NCBI RefSeq assembly: GCF_001729485.1
Contig: NZ_CP017157.1
Span: forward strand, 2,108,001 to 2,172,000
DNA length: 64,000 nucleotides
DNA from: Streptomyces lydicus
GTDB lineage: Bacteria > Actinomycetota > Actinomycetes > Streptomycetales > Streptomycetaceae
Direction of reading: 5' to 3'
Position 1 is the first letter of the stretch, and each line of letters opens with the position of its first letter. A program made the translations under genes and the position numbers. The notes beneath the pieces were generated by a model, which made no database searches, was not told where the DNA came from, and saw only the letters and a list, made by a program, of their open reading frames with translations. Positions 9,055 to 16,945 of this stretch are shown in pieces.

Positions 9055-10322
9055 AGCGCGCCCGCCCCGCGCAGCCCGGCGATCTCCGCCTCGCCCAGCC
9101 CGAGCCCGGCCAGCACCTCGTCGGTGTCCGCGCCGTGCGGCCGGCCCGCCCACCGGATGGCGCCGGGCGTCTCGGAGAGCCGGAAGAGGACGTTCTGCAT
9201 CCGCACCGTGCCCAGCTCCTCGTCGGGCACCTCGGTGATCGATCCCAGCGCCCGGTACTGCGGGTCCGCCAGCACGTCGCGGATGTCGTAGACGGGCGCG
9301 ACGGCCGCCTCGGCCTTCTCGAAGGCGGCCAGCACCTCGGCCCGGTCGCGGCGGGCGATCCAGTCGCCGACCGCCGCGTCCAGCTCGTCGGCGTGCCGGG
9401 CGCGGCCCGCGCCGGTCCCGAACCAGGGCTCGTCGATCACCTCGGGGCGGCCGACCAGCCGCATCACCCGCGCGGCGACGGACTCCGCGGAGGTGGAGAC
9501 CACCACCCAGGACCCGTCGGCGGTGCGGTAGGTGTTGCGGGGCGCGACGTTGGCGGAGCGGTTGCCGGTACGCGGCTGGACGTGGCCGAGCTGGTCGTAC
9601 CAGAGCGGGTGCGGGCCCAGCACGGTCAGCATCGGCTCGATCAGCGCCAGGTCGACGACCTGGCCGCGGCCGCCGGTGTCCCGGGCCCGCAGCGCGGCCA
9701 TCACCGCGTACGCCGTGGTCAGCGCGGTGATCGCGTCGGCGAGGCCGAACGGCGGCAGGGTCGGCGGCCCGTCCGGCTCGCCGGTGATCGCGGCGAATCC
9801 GCTCATCGCCTCGGCGAGCGTGCCGAAGCCGGGGCGTCGGGCGTAGGGCCCGAACTGGCCGAAGCCGGTGACCCGGGCCAGCACCAGCCGCGGGTTGACC
9901 GCGGACAGCTCCTCCCAGCCCAGGCCCCACTTCTCCAGCGTGCCGGGCCGGAAGTTCTCGATGATGACGTCGGTGCCGGCCGCGAGCCGCAGCAGGACGT
10001 CCCGGCCGCCCGGGTGGGACAGGTCGAGCGTGAGGGTCTTCTTGTTGCGGCCCAGCAGCTTCCACCACAGCCCGATGCCGTCCTTGGCGGGCCCGTGGCC
10101 GCGCGAGGGGTCGGGCCGCCGCGGGTGCTCGACCTTGATCACCTCGGCGCCGAAGTCCCCGAGCAGGGTGGCGGCGAGCGGCCCGGCGAAGAGCGTGGCG
10201 AGGTCCAGCACCCGCAGCCCGGCGAGCGGGCCCGAGGCGGGGGCCGGCCCCGGGGCGGCCGGCTCGCCGTCGGCGGACAGGGACCCGGACGGGGGGTTCC
10301 CGGACGGGGACGGGTCGGTCAT
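9051..10322 (-). CDS. CaiB/BaiF family (family III) CoA-transferase
   Basis: A 423-residue protein of the class III CoA-transferases, which move CoA between organic acids through an aspartyl-CoA intermediate. The family start is GLRVLDLATLFAGPLAATLLGDFGAEVIKVEHP. The signature is DVIIENFRPGTLEKWGLGWEEL, followed by LVLARVTGFGQFGPYARRPGFGTLAEAMSGFA. The catalytic Asp is probably in VVDLALIEPML. A Pro/Gly-rich 32-residue N-terminal extension precedes the domain. ATG 10322 overlaps the upstream stop by 4 nt (ATGA). It pairs with the CitE-like lyase downstream; such pairs often activate and then cleave a branched or hydroxy diacid. Confidence 0.87.
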   Translation of the reverse strand: MTDPSPSGNPPSGSLSADGEPAAPGPAPASGPLAGLRVLDLATLFAGPLAATLLGDFGAEVIKVEHPRRPDPSRGHGPAKDGIGLWWKLLGRNKKTLTLDLSHPGGRDVLLRLAAGTDVIIENFRPGTLEKWGLGWEELSAVNPRLVLARVTGFGQFGPYARRPGFGTLAEAMSGFAAITGEPDGPPTLPPFGLADAITALTTAYAVMAALRARDTGGRGQVVDLALIEPMLTVLGPHPLWYDQLGHVQPRTGNRSANVAPRNTYRTADGSWVVVSTSAESVAARVMRLVGRPEVIDEPWFGTGAGRARHADELDAAVGDWIARRDRAEVLAAFEKAEAAVAPVYDIRDVLADPQYRALGSITEVPDEELGTVRMQNVLFRLSETPGAIRWAGRPHGADTDEVLAGLGLGEAEIAGLRGAGAL

Positions 10323-11788
10323 GGTGCCAGGGCCTCCGGTCGGTCGGGGGTGCGGACGACGAGTGCGGCGGTGCGCCGGGCGAGGGTGCCGAAGGCGTGT
10401 ACGGCCTGCCCGCCGACGCCGGCGGTGAGCCGGCCGCGCAGCGGCGCCGTCCAGCGTTCGGGCAGCGCGGCGGGCGAACCGGCGAGCAGCCCGGTCAGCG
10501 AACCGGCCGTCGCGCCGTTGGAGTCGGTGTCCCAACCGCCGGACACCGCGCGGCAGATGGAGCCGGCGAAGTCGCCGTCGGCATGGGTGAGCGCGGCGGC
10601 CAGCAGCGCGGCGTTCGGCACCGCGTGCACCCAGTGGTGGTGCCCGTGGACGGTGTGCAGCCGGTCGGCGACGGCCGCGAAGCCCTCCGCCGTACCGGTC
10701 GGTTCCTCCCGCGCGGCCGCGATGCCCAGGCGGACGGCCCGGGCGAGCCGGGACCGCGGGGGGATCACGGCGAGCCCGGCCCGCAGCGCGCCGTGCACAT
10801 CGGCCCGGCCGCCGGCCGCCTCGGCGAGCGCGGCGGCCGTGAACATCGCCGCGTACACCCCGTTCCCGGTGTGGCTGAGCACGGCGTCCCGCCACGCCTG
10901 CGCGGCGGCGCCCGCCGGGTCGCCGGGCCGGGTCCAGCCGTGGACGTCGGCCCGGATCTGCGCGCCGATCCACTCGCGGAACGGATTGCGGTGCCGTGCG
11001 GTGTGCGGCGGCTCGATGCCGTCCAGGAGGTTGCGGTACGCGACGCGTTCGGCGGTGAAGGTGCGGCCGGCCGGCAGCTCCTCCAGCCACAGCCGTGCGA
11101 CGTCCGCGGTGGTGAAGCCGGGGCCGTGACGTTCGAGGAGCAGCAGGCCCAGCAGCGGGTAGCCGAGGTCGTCGTCCTCGGGCATCCCGTCGATGTTCTC
11201 GGCGAGCGAGGTGGCGGCGCTGCGGCGGTTCCACGGGTACCGGGCGGCGACCTCGGGGTCGAGCCCGGCCCCGGTGAAGTACGAGGCCAGTGGCCAGTTC
11301 CCGGTCGAGCGGGCGAGCGCGCGGATCCCGTCGAGCGGTAGTTTCTCCACCGGCTTGCCCAGCAGGCAGCCGGCCGCCCGCCCCAGCCAGGCGGCCTCCA
11401 GCCGAGCCGCCGTACGCTCCGGGTCCGGCCGCGTCCCGACGGCCCGGGGCAACGGCCAGGACGCGCAGGCCCGCTGAATCGCCGTCAGGTCGGTCGGCTC
11501 GGCGTCCGCCAACGGGCAAGGCAGCAGGGCGAGTTCGTCGAGGAGCGCGGTCGCGAGCCGGCGCAGGGACGGGTCGGCGGGCCCGGGGGAGGCGCCCGCC
11601 CGGTCCGGCGCCGGGGGGCCGCCCGCCGCCTGCCAGCGGCGGGCGATCCCGGCGGCGTCCCGGCCGTCCTCCGCCGCCTGCCGCAGCTCGTGCCCGAGCA
11701 GGTCCTCGGGCTGCACCCAGGTCACCCGGAGCGGCGGGCCGGTCGCGGCGGGCGCCGTCCGGGCGGCGCCCGCAGCCGTGGTCGTCAC
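10319..11788 (-). CDS. ADP-ribosylglycohydrolase-family protein 1 (GWDTDSNGAT subtype)
   Basis: A 489-residue PF03747-type protein. An unassigned N-terminal part of about 125 residues (beginning with an Ala/Thr-rich stretch) precedes the all-helical domain. Metal-site motifs are partly altered. The usual GD motif reads RAAGCLLGKPVE, and the TDDT motif reads GMPEDDDLGYPLLG. The C-terminal Asp pair is intact in GGWDTDSNGATAGSLTGLL. The family removes ADP-ribose or related N/O-glycosides using two divalent metals; this subtype's substrate is unknown. GTG 11788 overlaps the preceding stop by 4 nt, and its own stop overlaps the CoA-transferase start. Confidence 0.85.
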   Translation of the reverse strand: MTTTAAGAARTAPAATGPPLRVTWVQPEDLLGHELRQAAEDGRDAAGIARRWQAAGGPPAPDRAGASPGPADPSLRRLATALLDELALLPCPLADAEPTDLTAIQRACASWPLPRAVGTRPDPERTAARLEAAWLGRAAGCLLGKPVEKLPLDGIRALARSTGNWPLASYFTGAGLDPEVAARYPWNRRSAATSLAENIDGMPEDDDLGYPLLGLLLLERHGPGFTTADVARLWLEELPAGRTFTAERVAYRNLLDGIEPPHTARHRNPFREWIGAQIRADVHGWTRPGDPAGAAAQAWRDAVLSHTGNGVYAAMFTAAALAEAAGGRADVHGALRAGLAVIPPRSRLARAVRLGIAAAREEPTGTAEGFAAVADRLHTVHGHHHWVHAVPNAALLAAALTHADGDFAGSICRAVSGGWDTDSNGATAGSLTGLLAGSPAALPERWTAPLRGRLTAGVGGQAVHAFGTLARRTAALVVRTPDRPEALAP

Positions 11789-13134
11789 CGGGCGCCGGCC
11801 TCCGTCATCGCCGGGATCGCCGAGATGGCGGTGAACGCCTGCTCGTGGGTGCGGGCCCGGGCCCGGTCGCGGGTGAAGACCTCCCGGGCGACGGTGGCCA
11901 GCGCGGCGCCGGGGGCCTGCAGGTCGAGCCGGCTGGCGCGGGCGACCTCGCGGCTCCACTCGTCCGGCACCGCCGAGGCGCCGCGCAGCGCGCCGGCCAG
12001 CGCACCGCTCATCGTGGCGATCGAGTCGCAGTCCCGGCCGTAGTTGACCGAGCCGAGGACGGTGGTCCGGTAGTCGCCGCGGCCGACCAGCAACATGCCC
12101 AGGGCGATGGGGAGTTCCTCGACGGAGTGCAGCCGGGAGGGGCGGCGGGCGCCGAGCGAGGGGTTGCGGTAGTCCGGTCCGACGGTGTCGAACGGGGCGA
12201 CCGCTGCCCGCAGCGCCGCGCCCGCCGAGGCGGGGTCGCCGGCCGCGGCCGCGGCGGCCTCGCAGACCGCCTCGATCGCGGCGCGGGTGCCGTCCTTGGC
12301 CAGCCGCAGTGCCTGGACGACGACCGAGGACGGGGTGGCCTCGGGCATGAAGGCGGCGGCCACCGCCGCGGCGAACACCCCGGCAGCCTCCCGCCCGTAC
12401 GAGGACTGGTGGGCGCCGGCGACATCCAGTGCCTCGGCGTAGGCCCGGTCGGGATTGCCGGCGTTGACCACGCCGACCGGCGCCATGTACATCGCCGCAC
12501 CGCAGTTGACGATGTTTCCGACGCCGGCCTCGCGCGGGTCGGCGTGGCCGTAGTGCAGCCGCGCCACGATCCACTTCTCGGCGAGGAAGATCCGTTGCAG
12601 CGGCAGCGCCTCCGCCTCCAGCTCCGGGATCCAGCGCGGGGTGCCGATGAGGTCCGGCACGAGGTGGTCGGCGATGTCGTAGGCGTCGAGGTGGTCGCGC
12701 ACCGACTCGTAGACCCGGACCAGCGCATGGGTCATCAGGGTGTCGTCGGTGACGTGCCCGTCGCCCTTGTGGTACGGGGCGAGCGGCCGGGCGGTGCGCC
12801 AGTCGTCGTGGAACGGGCCGACGATGCCGTCGACCGGGCCGCCGTGGCGCTTGACGATCTCCTCGGGCGTGCGGCCCTCGACGGGCCCGCCGAGCGCGTC
12901 GCCGACGGCCGCGCCGACCAGCGCGCCGATCGCCCGGTCCTCCAGGGACGGCGTGGCGGGCGCTCCGGGCGGGGCGGTGGTGACGGGCGTACCGGGCGGT
13001 GCGACGGGCGTAGCGGCGAGGCCGCCGGTGACGGGGGTGACGGCGGGCTTCAGGGAGGTGATCGGCAGGGCCTGGGTGGCCTGGGTGTCGGGGACGCCCG
13101 GCACGCCGGGTGTCCGCTCGCTGGTGTACGTCAT
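11785..13134 (-). CDS. ADP-ribosylglycohydrolase-family protein 2 (canonical metal site)
   Basis: A 449-residue protein. The N-terminal 60 residues are Pro/Thr/Val-rich and low-complexity. The DraG/ARH domain then starts with LEDRAIGALVGAAVGDALGGPVEG. The canonical HVTDDTLMTHALVR and NYGRDCDSIATMSGALAGALRGA motifs supply the binuclear-metal Asp ligands, so the enzyme is probably active. It is most like bacterial ADP-ribosyl glycohydrolases that cleave ADP-ribose from proteins or small molecules, but the substrate cannot be read from sequence. ATG 13134 overlaps the upstream stop (ATGA). Confidence 0.87.
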   Translation of the reverse strand: MTYTSERTPGVPGVPDTQATQALPITSLKPAVTPVTGGLAATPVAPPGTPVTTAPPGAPATPSLEDRAIGALVGAAVGDALGGPVEGRTPEEIVKRHGGPVDGIVGPFHDDWRTARPLAPYHKGDGHVTDDTLMTHALVRVYESVRDHLDAYDIADHLVPDLIGTPRWIPELEAEALPLQRIFLAEKWIVARLHYGHADPREAGVGNIVNCGAAMYMAPVGVVNAGNPDRAYAEALDVAGAHQSSYGREAAGVFAAAVAAAFMPEATPSSVVVQALRLAKDGTRAAIEAVCEAAAAAAGDPASAGAALRAAVAPFDTVGPDYRNPSLGARRPSRLHSVEELPIALGMLLVGRGDYRTTVLGSVNYGRDCDSIATMSGALAGALRGASAVPDEWSREVARASRLDLQAPGAALATVAREVFTRDRARARTHEQAFTAISAIPAMTEAGAR

Positions 13135-14432
13135 GTCCGGATGAGTCCTTCCACGGAGGGCGCGGTGGGGGAGTGGTGCGGGCCCGGGCGGGCCTCGGCG
13201 GCGGTGCCGGGCGGGGGCTGCGGGGCGGTCAGCTCGGTGCGGGCGAGCAGTCCGGCCAGCTCGACCAGGTCCGTGCCGGCCAGCCGCGGCAGCGCGCAGC
13301 CGGAGAGCACCCGGCAGGCGTCGCGCCAGGTGCGCGGCAGGGCGGCGCTGCCACCGAGCGCGCCGGTCAGCGCCCCGGCGAGGGCGGGCGCGGAGTCGGC
13401 GACCCGGGAGAGGCAGGCGGCGGCCGGTACCGCCTCGGTGACCTGCCCGTCGGTGGCCAGGGCGAGGGCCAGCGCCACGGGCACGGTCTCGGCGGCGGCG
13501 ATGCCGTAGCTGTAGACGTGGTCGACGATCTCGTGTTCCAGCACCGGCACCAGGGCGAAGCCGTGGCCGTGGCCGCGGGGCCCCCGGCGGCCCGGGCGGT
13601 CGGCGGCGACGGCCTCGGCCAGCCGCACCGCGTGCAGCGCGTTGCGGCGGATCTCGGTGCCCTCGGGCAGCTGCCCGAGGGCGGCGTCCACGCAGTCGGC
13701 GGCCGGCCGGCCGCCCAGCGCGACGGCGACCGCCGCGGCCGTCGCCCGGGCGCCGTGCACCCCGTCGCCGTCCTGGGTGTAGCGCGCGTCGTACTCCGCC
13801 AGGTCGGCGGCCGCGGCCGGCTCGCCGGGATGCACCACGGCGAGGACGGCGGCCCGCACGCAGGCCGCGTCGTCGAAGAAGTGCGGGTTGTCGTGGCCGG
13901 TGGCGGGCGGCCGCAGCCCGGCGGCGAGGTTGCCGAGCCCGGCCCGTACGGAGATCCGGGCGCGCAGCGGCAGCACCGCGGACTCCACCTCGGGCGCCCG
14001 GTCGGCGGCCGCGGCGACCTCGTTGGCCAGCGCGTTCCAGGCGAGGTCGAGCGCGGCCCGCATCCGGCGGTCCCGCCCCAGGTCGCTGAGCAGCGCGTCG
14101 GCGGCGGTGAGCACCGACTCCGCGGTGAAGGCCGCCCACTCGGCGTCGTCGGACGGGCCGAGGCGCAGCGGCTCGGGCGGCTGGTTGAGCGCGATCGGCA
14201 CCGGCAGCGTGGTGGTGGCGTTCTGCTCGGCGAAGGTGTCCAGCTCGCGGGTGAGCCGGCGGGTCCACTCCGGCATCCGCGCGGCCCGGTGCCGTGCCGC
14301 GGGCCAGCCCGCGGCGTCCCCGGCGGCCAGCCCCAGCAGCAGCCCCTCGATGCGGCACCGGGCGCCGGCCGGCTCTCCCGGGCGGGCCGGGGCCGGGTCG
14401 GCGGCCCGCCCCGGGCCGGGCCGGCCGCTCAT
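13131..14432 (-). CDS. ADP-ribosylglycohydrolase-family protein 3 (divergent metal site)
   Basis: A 433-residue PF03747-like protein. The first motif survives as LLLGLAAGDAAGWPAA. The TDDT position reads GPSDDAEWAAFTAESVL. The C-terminal Asp-x-Asp motif is degraded to LSRVADSAPALAGALTGAL, with Val in place of the first Asp and the second Asp kept. TQDGDGVHGARATAAAVAV is also recognisable. Loss of one metal ligand suggests altered or lost catalysis, perhaps a structural or regulatory partner of the other paralogues. ATG 14432 overlaps the upstream stop by 4 nt. Confidence 0.8.
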   Translation of the reverse strand: MSGRPGPGRAADPAPARPGEPAGARCRIEGLLLGLAAGDAAGWPAARHRAARMPEWTRRLTRELDTFAEQNATTTLPVPIALNQPPEPLRLGPSDDAEWAAFTAESVLTAADALLSDLGRDRRMRAALDLAWNALANEVAAAADRAPEVESAVLPLRARISVRAGLGNLAAGLRPPATGHDNPHFFDDAACVRAAVLAVVHPGEPAAAADLAEYDARYTQDGDGVHGARATAAAVAVALGGRPAADCVDAALGQLPEGTEIRRNALHAVRLAEAVAADRPGRRGPRGHGHGFALVPVLEHEIVDHVYSYGIAAAETVPVALALALATDGQVTEAVPAAACLSRVADSAPALAGALTGALGGSAALPRTWRDACRVLSGCALPRLAGTDLVELAGLLARTELTAPQPPPGTAAEARPGPHHSPTAPSVEGLIRT

Positions 14433-15646
14433 CCGGCCCGCACCCCGGCCGGGGCGCCGGCCCCGGTGTCCGTCCCGTACGCGGCCCCCGTCGCGGCCCC
14501 TGTCACGGCCCGGGGGTCCGGTGCGGCGGCCGCGCCGCCCGGTGCCAGCAGGTCGGCGATGTCCAGGACGTGGTAGCCGGCCATCGACGGCAGACAGCTG
14601 CCGCGCGCCGGGCCGATGGCGGCGGCCCAGGTCTCCGGGATGGCGGCGGCGCCGCACAGCGCCCCGGCCAGCGCGCCGGCCACCGCCGCCGTGGTGTCGG
14701 CGTCGCGGCCCATGTTGACCGCCGTCAGCACCGACCCGGCGAAGTCGCCGTGGGCCGCCGCGAACGCGCCGAAGGCCAGCCCGACGGCCTCCGGTGCCAG
14801 GTCCGTCCAGGGGTAGCCGCCGACCACGACGGCGGAGCGCACCGCCCGCTCGATGCCCAGCGGGGTGATGCCCGGATCGTGCCGGCAGCGCTGGGCGGCG
14901 CCGATAGCGCGGCGCAGCGAGCGGGCGGTCCAGGAGTCCTCCGGTACGACCGACAGGGCGGCGGCGATCACCGTGTCGGTGCCGGGGGTGCCCCCCGGCC
15001 CGACGGCGCTCCGCCCGCTCGGACGGTGTGCGGACCGGGGGAGCGTCGAAGGTCCTTGGGGGAGGGCGACCATCGCGGCGGCGACCCCCGCGGCCACCGC
15101 CCGGCCGCCGTAGATCCCCTCGCCGTCATGGCTGACCGTGCCGTCGACGGCGACCAGCCGCGCGGCCTCGGCGGGGCGTCCGGCGGCGAACACCCCGAAC
15201 GGCGCGGCGCGCATCGCCAGCCCGTCGCTCCAGGCGTGCCGGTGCTGGGCGGAGATCGGGGCGGCCAGCCCGCGGCGCAGGTTCTCCAGGGTGCCGCGCT
15301 CGCTGAAGCCGGCGCCGCGGAACGGCCCCTCGTCGCGGTCGGCGATCCACTGGTGCCAGGCCGCCTCCACGTGCGCGACGGTCAGTGCCGAGCCGTGCGC
15401 GGCCAGCAGCAGCCCCGAGAAGATGGCGTACTCGGTGTCGTCGGTACCGGCCGGATCGTCCTCGACGTAGCCCTCGATGCGGCCCCACCGCTGCCGGATC
15501 TGCGAGGGCTTCATGTTCTCCGCGGGCGCGCCGAGCGCGTCCCCGACGGCGAGTCCCAGCAGCGCGCCGCGGGCCCGGTCGCGGACGGCGTCGCCGGCGG
15601 CGTCGGGAGAGCCCGGCAGCGGGGGCTCGGGGTGCGCTGCGCTCAT
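14429..15646 (-). CDS. ADP-ribosylglycohydrolase-family protein 4 (canonical metal site, first gene of operon)
   Basis: A 405-residue protein with canonical DraG/ARH motifs. These are ARGALLGLAVGDALGAPAE near residue 25, PAGTDDTEYAIFSGLLL, SHDGEGIYGGRAVAAGVAA, and NMGRDADTTAAVAGALAGALCGAAAIPETW near the end. A variable Gly/Pro/Ser loop lies in the middle (around QGPSTLPRSAHRPSGRS). All metal-binding Asp positions are present, so activity is likely. It opens the operon and faces the VIT1/CCC1 transporter gene across a 268-nt divergent region. The ribosome-binding site is weak (GGAT 6 nt before the ATG). Confidence 0.87.
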   Translation of the reverse strand: MSAAHPEPPLPGSPDAAGDAVRDRARGALLGLAVGDALGAPAENMKPSQIRQRWGRIEGYVEDDPAGTDDTEYAIFSGLLLAAHGSALTVAHVEAAWHQWIADRDEGPFRGAGFSERGTLENLRRGLAAPISAQHRHAWSDGLAMRAAPFGVFAAGRPAEAARLVAVDGTVSHDGEGIYGGRAVAAGVAAAMVALPQGPSTLPRSAHRPSGRSAVGPGGTPGTDTVIAAALSVVPEDSWTARSLRRAIGAAQRCRHDPGITPLGIERAVRSAVVVGGYPWTDLAPEAVGLAFGAFAAAHGDFAGSVLTAVNMGRDADTTAAVAGALAGALCGAAAIPETWAAAIGPARGSCLPSMAGYHVLDIADLLAPGGAAAAPDPRAVTGAATGAAYGTDTGAGAPAGVRAG

Positions 15647-15914
15647 GGTGCTATCCGTGCCACGCGGCGGCCCGGCTCTCCTCTCCCGCGCGGCCGCGTC
15701 ACCCGGTCGACTCCACCGGAAGACACCGCCGGACGGCCCCGGCACCCGCTGTGACGGGGATCTCACCCCCGACTTTCGGAGAAAACCGCAGGTCAGCGCG
15801 GTAAGTTCGGCCTTCCTTGCTAGCGGCGGAGGGTGTCGGGCGCCTAACTTCGAGGAGTTCCAGGGGGAAGTGCCGCCATCGGCCCACACCTCGCTGAAGG
15901 GAGTAGGTCCCGAT

Positions 15915-16655
15915 ATGTCCGTCATGGAGATCATGGACGCCGCGGCACCGACGCATGTGGCGCACCGCGACAACCACACCCACCGCGATGTGAACGGCGG
16001 CTGGCTGCGCCCCGCCGTCTTCGGCGCGATGGACGGGCTGGTCTCGAACCTCGCCCTGATGACGGGCGTCGCGGGCGGCGCCCTGTCGCAGCAGACGATC
16101 ATCATCACCGGCCTGGCGGGCCTCGCCGCCGGTGCCTTCTCGATGGCCGCGGGTGAGTACACCTCGGTCGCCTCGCAGCGCGAGCTGGTGCAGGCCGAGC
16201 TGGACGTCGAGCGCGCCGAGCTGCGCAAGCACCCCGCGGACGAGCTGGAGGAACTCGCCGCGCTCTACGAGTCCCGCGGCGTCGAGCCGGCCCTCGCGCG
16301 CCAGGTCGCCGAGCAGCTTTCGAAGGATCCCGAGCAGGCCCTGGAGATTCACGCCCGCGAGGAATTGGGTATTGACCCCTCGGACCTTCCGTCGCCGGCC
16401 GTGGCCGCCATTTCTTCCTTCGGTTCCTTTGCTCTCGGCGCGCTTTTGCCTGTTCTTCCTTACCTGTTGGGTGCCTCCGCGATCTGGCCCGCGGTACTGC
16501 TCGCACTGGTCGGACTCTTCGCCTGCGGTGCCGTCGTGGCGCGGGTGACGGCACGCTCCTGGTGGTTCAGCGGACTGCGTCAACTCGCCCTGGGCGGCGC
16601 CGCCGCGGGGGTGACCTACGCCCTGGGAGCGCTCTTCGGCACCGTCGTGGGGTGA
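15915..16655 (+). CDS. VIT1/CCC1 family iron/manganese transporter
   Basis: A 246-residue membrane protein of the vacuolar iron transporter family, which moves Fe2+ or Mn2+ out of the cytoplasm. After a His-rich N-terminus (THVAHRDNHTHRDVNGGW) comes the family start LRPAVFGAMDGLVSNLALMTGVAGG. AAGAFSMAAGEYTSVASQRELVQAELDVERAEL is the membrane segment running into the metal-binding helix, and RKHPADELEELAALYESRGV follows. Three C-terminal membrane segments are present. ATG 15915 is preceded by AAGGGAGTAGG; ATG 15924 is an alternative. The next gene, gltB, has its own promoter. Confidence 0.88.
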   Translation: MSVMEIMDAAAPTHVAHRDNHTHRDVNGGWLRPAVFGAMDGLVSNLALMTGVAGGALSQQTIIITGLAGLAAGAFSMAAGEYTSVASQRELVQAELDVERAELRKHPADELEELAALYESRGVEPALARQVAEQLSKDPEQALEIHAREELGIDPSDLPSPAVAAISSFGSFALGALLPVLPYLLGASAIWPAVLLALVGLFACGAVVARVTARSWWFSGLRQLALGGAAAGVTYALGALFGTVVG

Positions 16656-16680
16656 CGAGTCATACGGGTGACTGCATAAT
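16652..16680 (+). promoter_or_regulatory. Candidate promoter of gltBD
   Basis: GTGACG (16652-16657) and CATAAT (16675-16680) with a 17-nt spacer, overlapping the VIT1 stop codon. Both hexamers are one or two changes from the sigma-70/HrdB consensus. The predicted start leaves an untranslated leader of about 260 nt. Confidence 0.55.
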
Positions 16681-16833
16681 GACCGCGTTACCCAGCGGTT
16701 TCGGTTCGTTGACGACCGGGCATAAGCCCGAGGCGTCGCGGGCAATGTCGCTCGCCGGACGCCGCCTTGTGAGACGGCCCTGATTCCGTCCGCGTCCTTG
16801 ACCACCGCGCCTGCGGTGTCCGCATGTTGGAAG

Positions 16834-16858
16834 CCCCTTTTCGCTTTTCGAGAAGGGG
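16834..16858 (+). promoter_or_regulatory. Hairpin in the gltB leader
   Basis: CCCCTTTTCG pairs with CGAGAAGGGG (one G-U) around a CTTTT loop, about 90 nt before gltB. No T-run follows, so a regulatory or processing hairpin is as likely as an attenuator. Confidence 0.45.
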
Positions 16859-16866
16859 GTCATCCT

Positions 16867-16882
16867 GTAACCTGCACGAAAT
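16867..16882 (+). promoter_or_regulatory. GlnR-like box upstream of gltB
   Basis: GTAAC-N6-GAAAT fits the published a-site/b-site pattern gTnAc-N6-GaAAc of the actinobacterial nitrogen regulator GlnR except for the last base. It starts 9 nt after the leader hairpin. Neighbouring 11-bp units do not match well, so this would be a single box. Confidence 0.4.
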
Positions 16883-16945
16883 TTCGCGGAGGGCCAACGT
16901 CGTCCCTCGGCAATGCCTATGCCACGACGACGTATGGGAGAGCCG

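Noticed and set aside
15777..15860. Possible iron box before the VIT1/CCC1 gene (a single cctaa near 15854)
   Set aside because: Only one half-site is present; the matching TTAGG arm is missing, unlike the clear box at 42478.
16798..16828. Second gltB promoter TTGACC/CATGTT
   Set aside because: The spacer is 19 nt with a poor -10; the 16652 promoter is better, so this was not listed.
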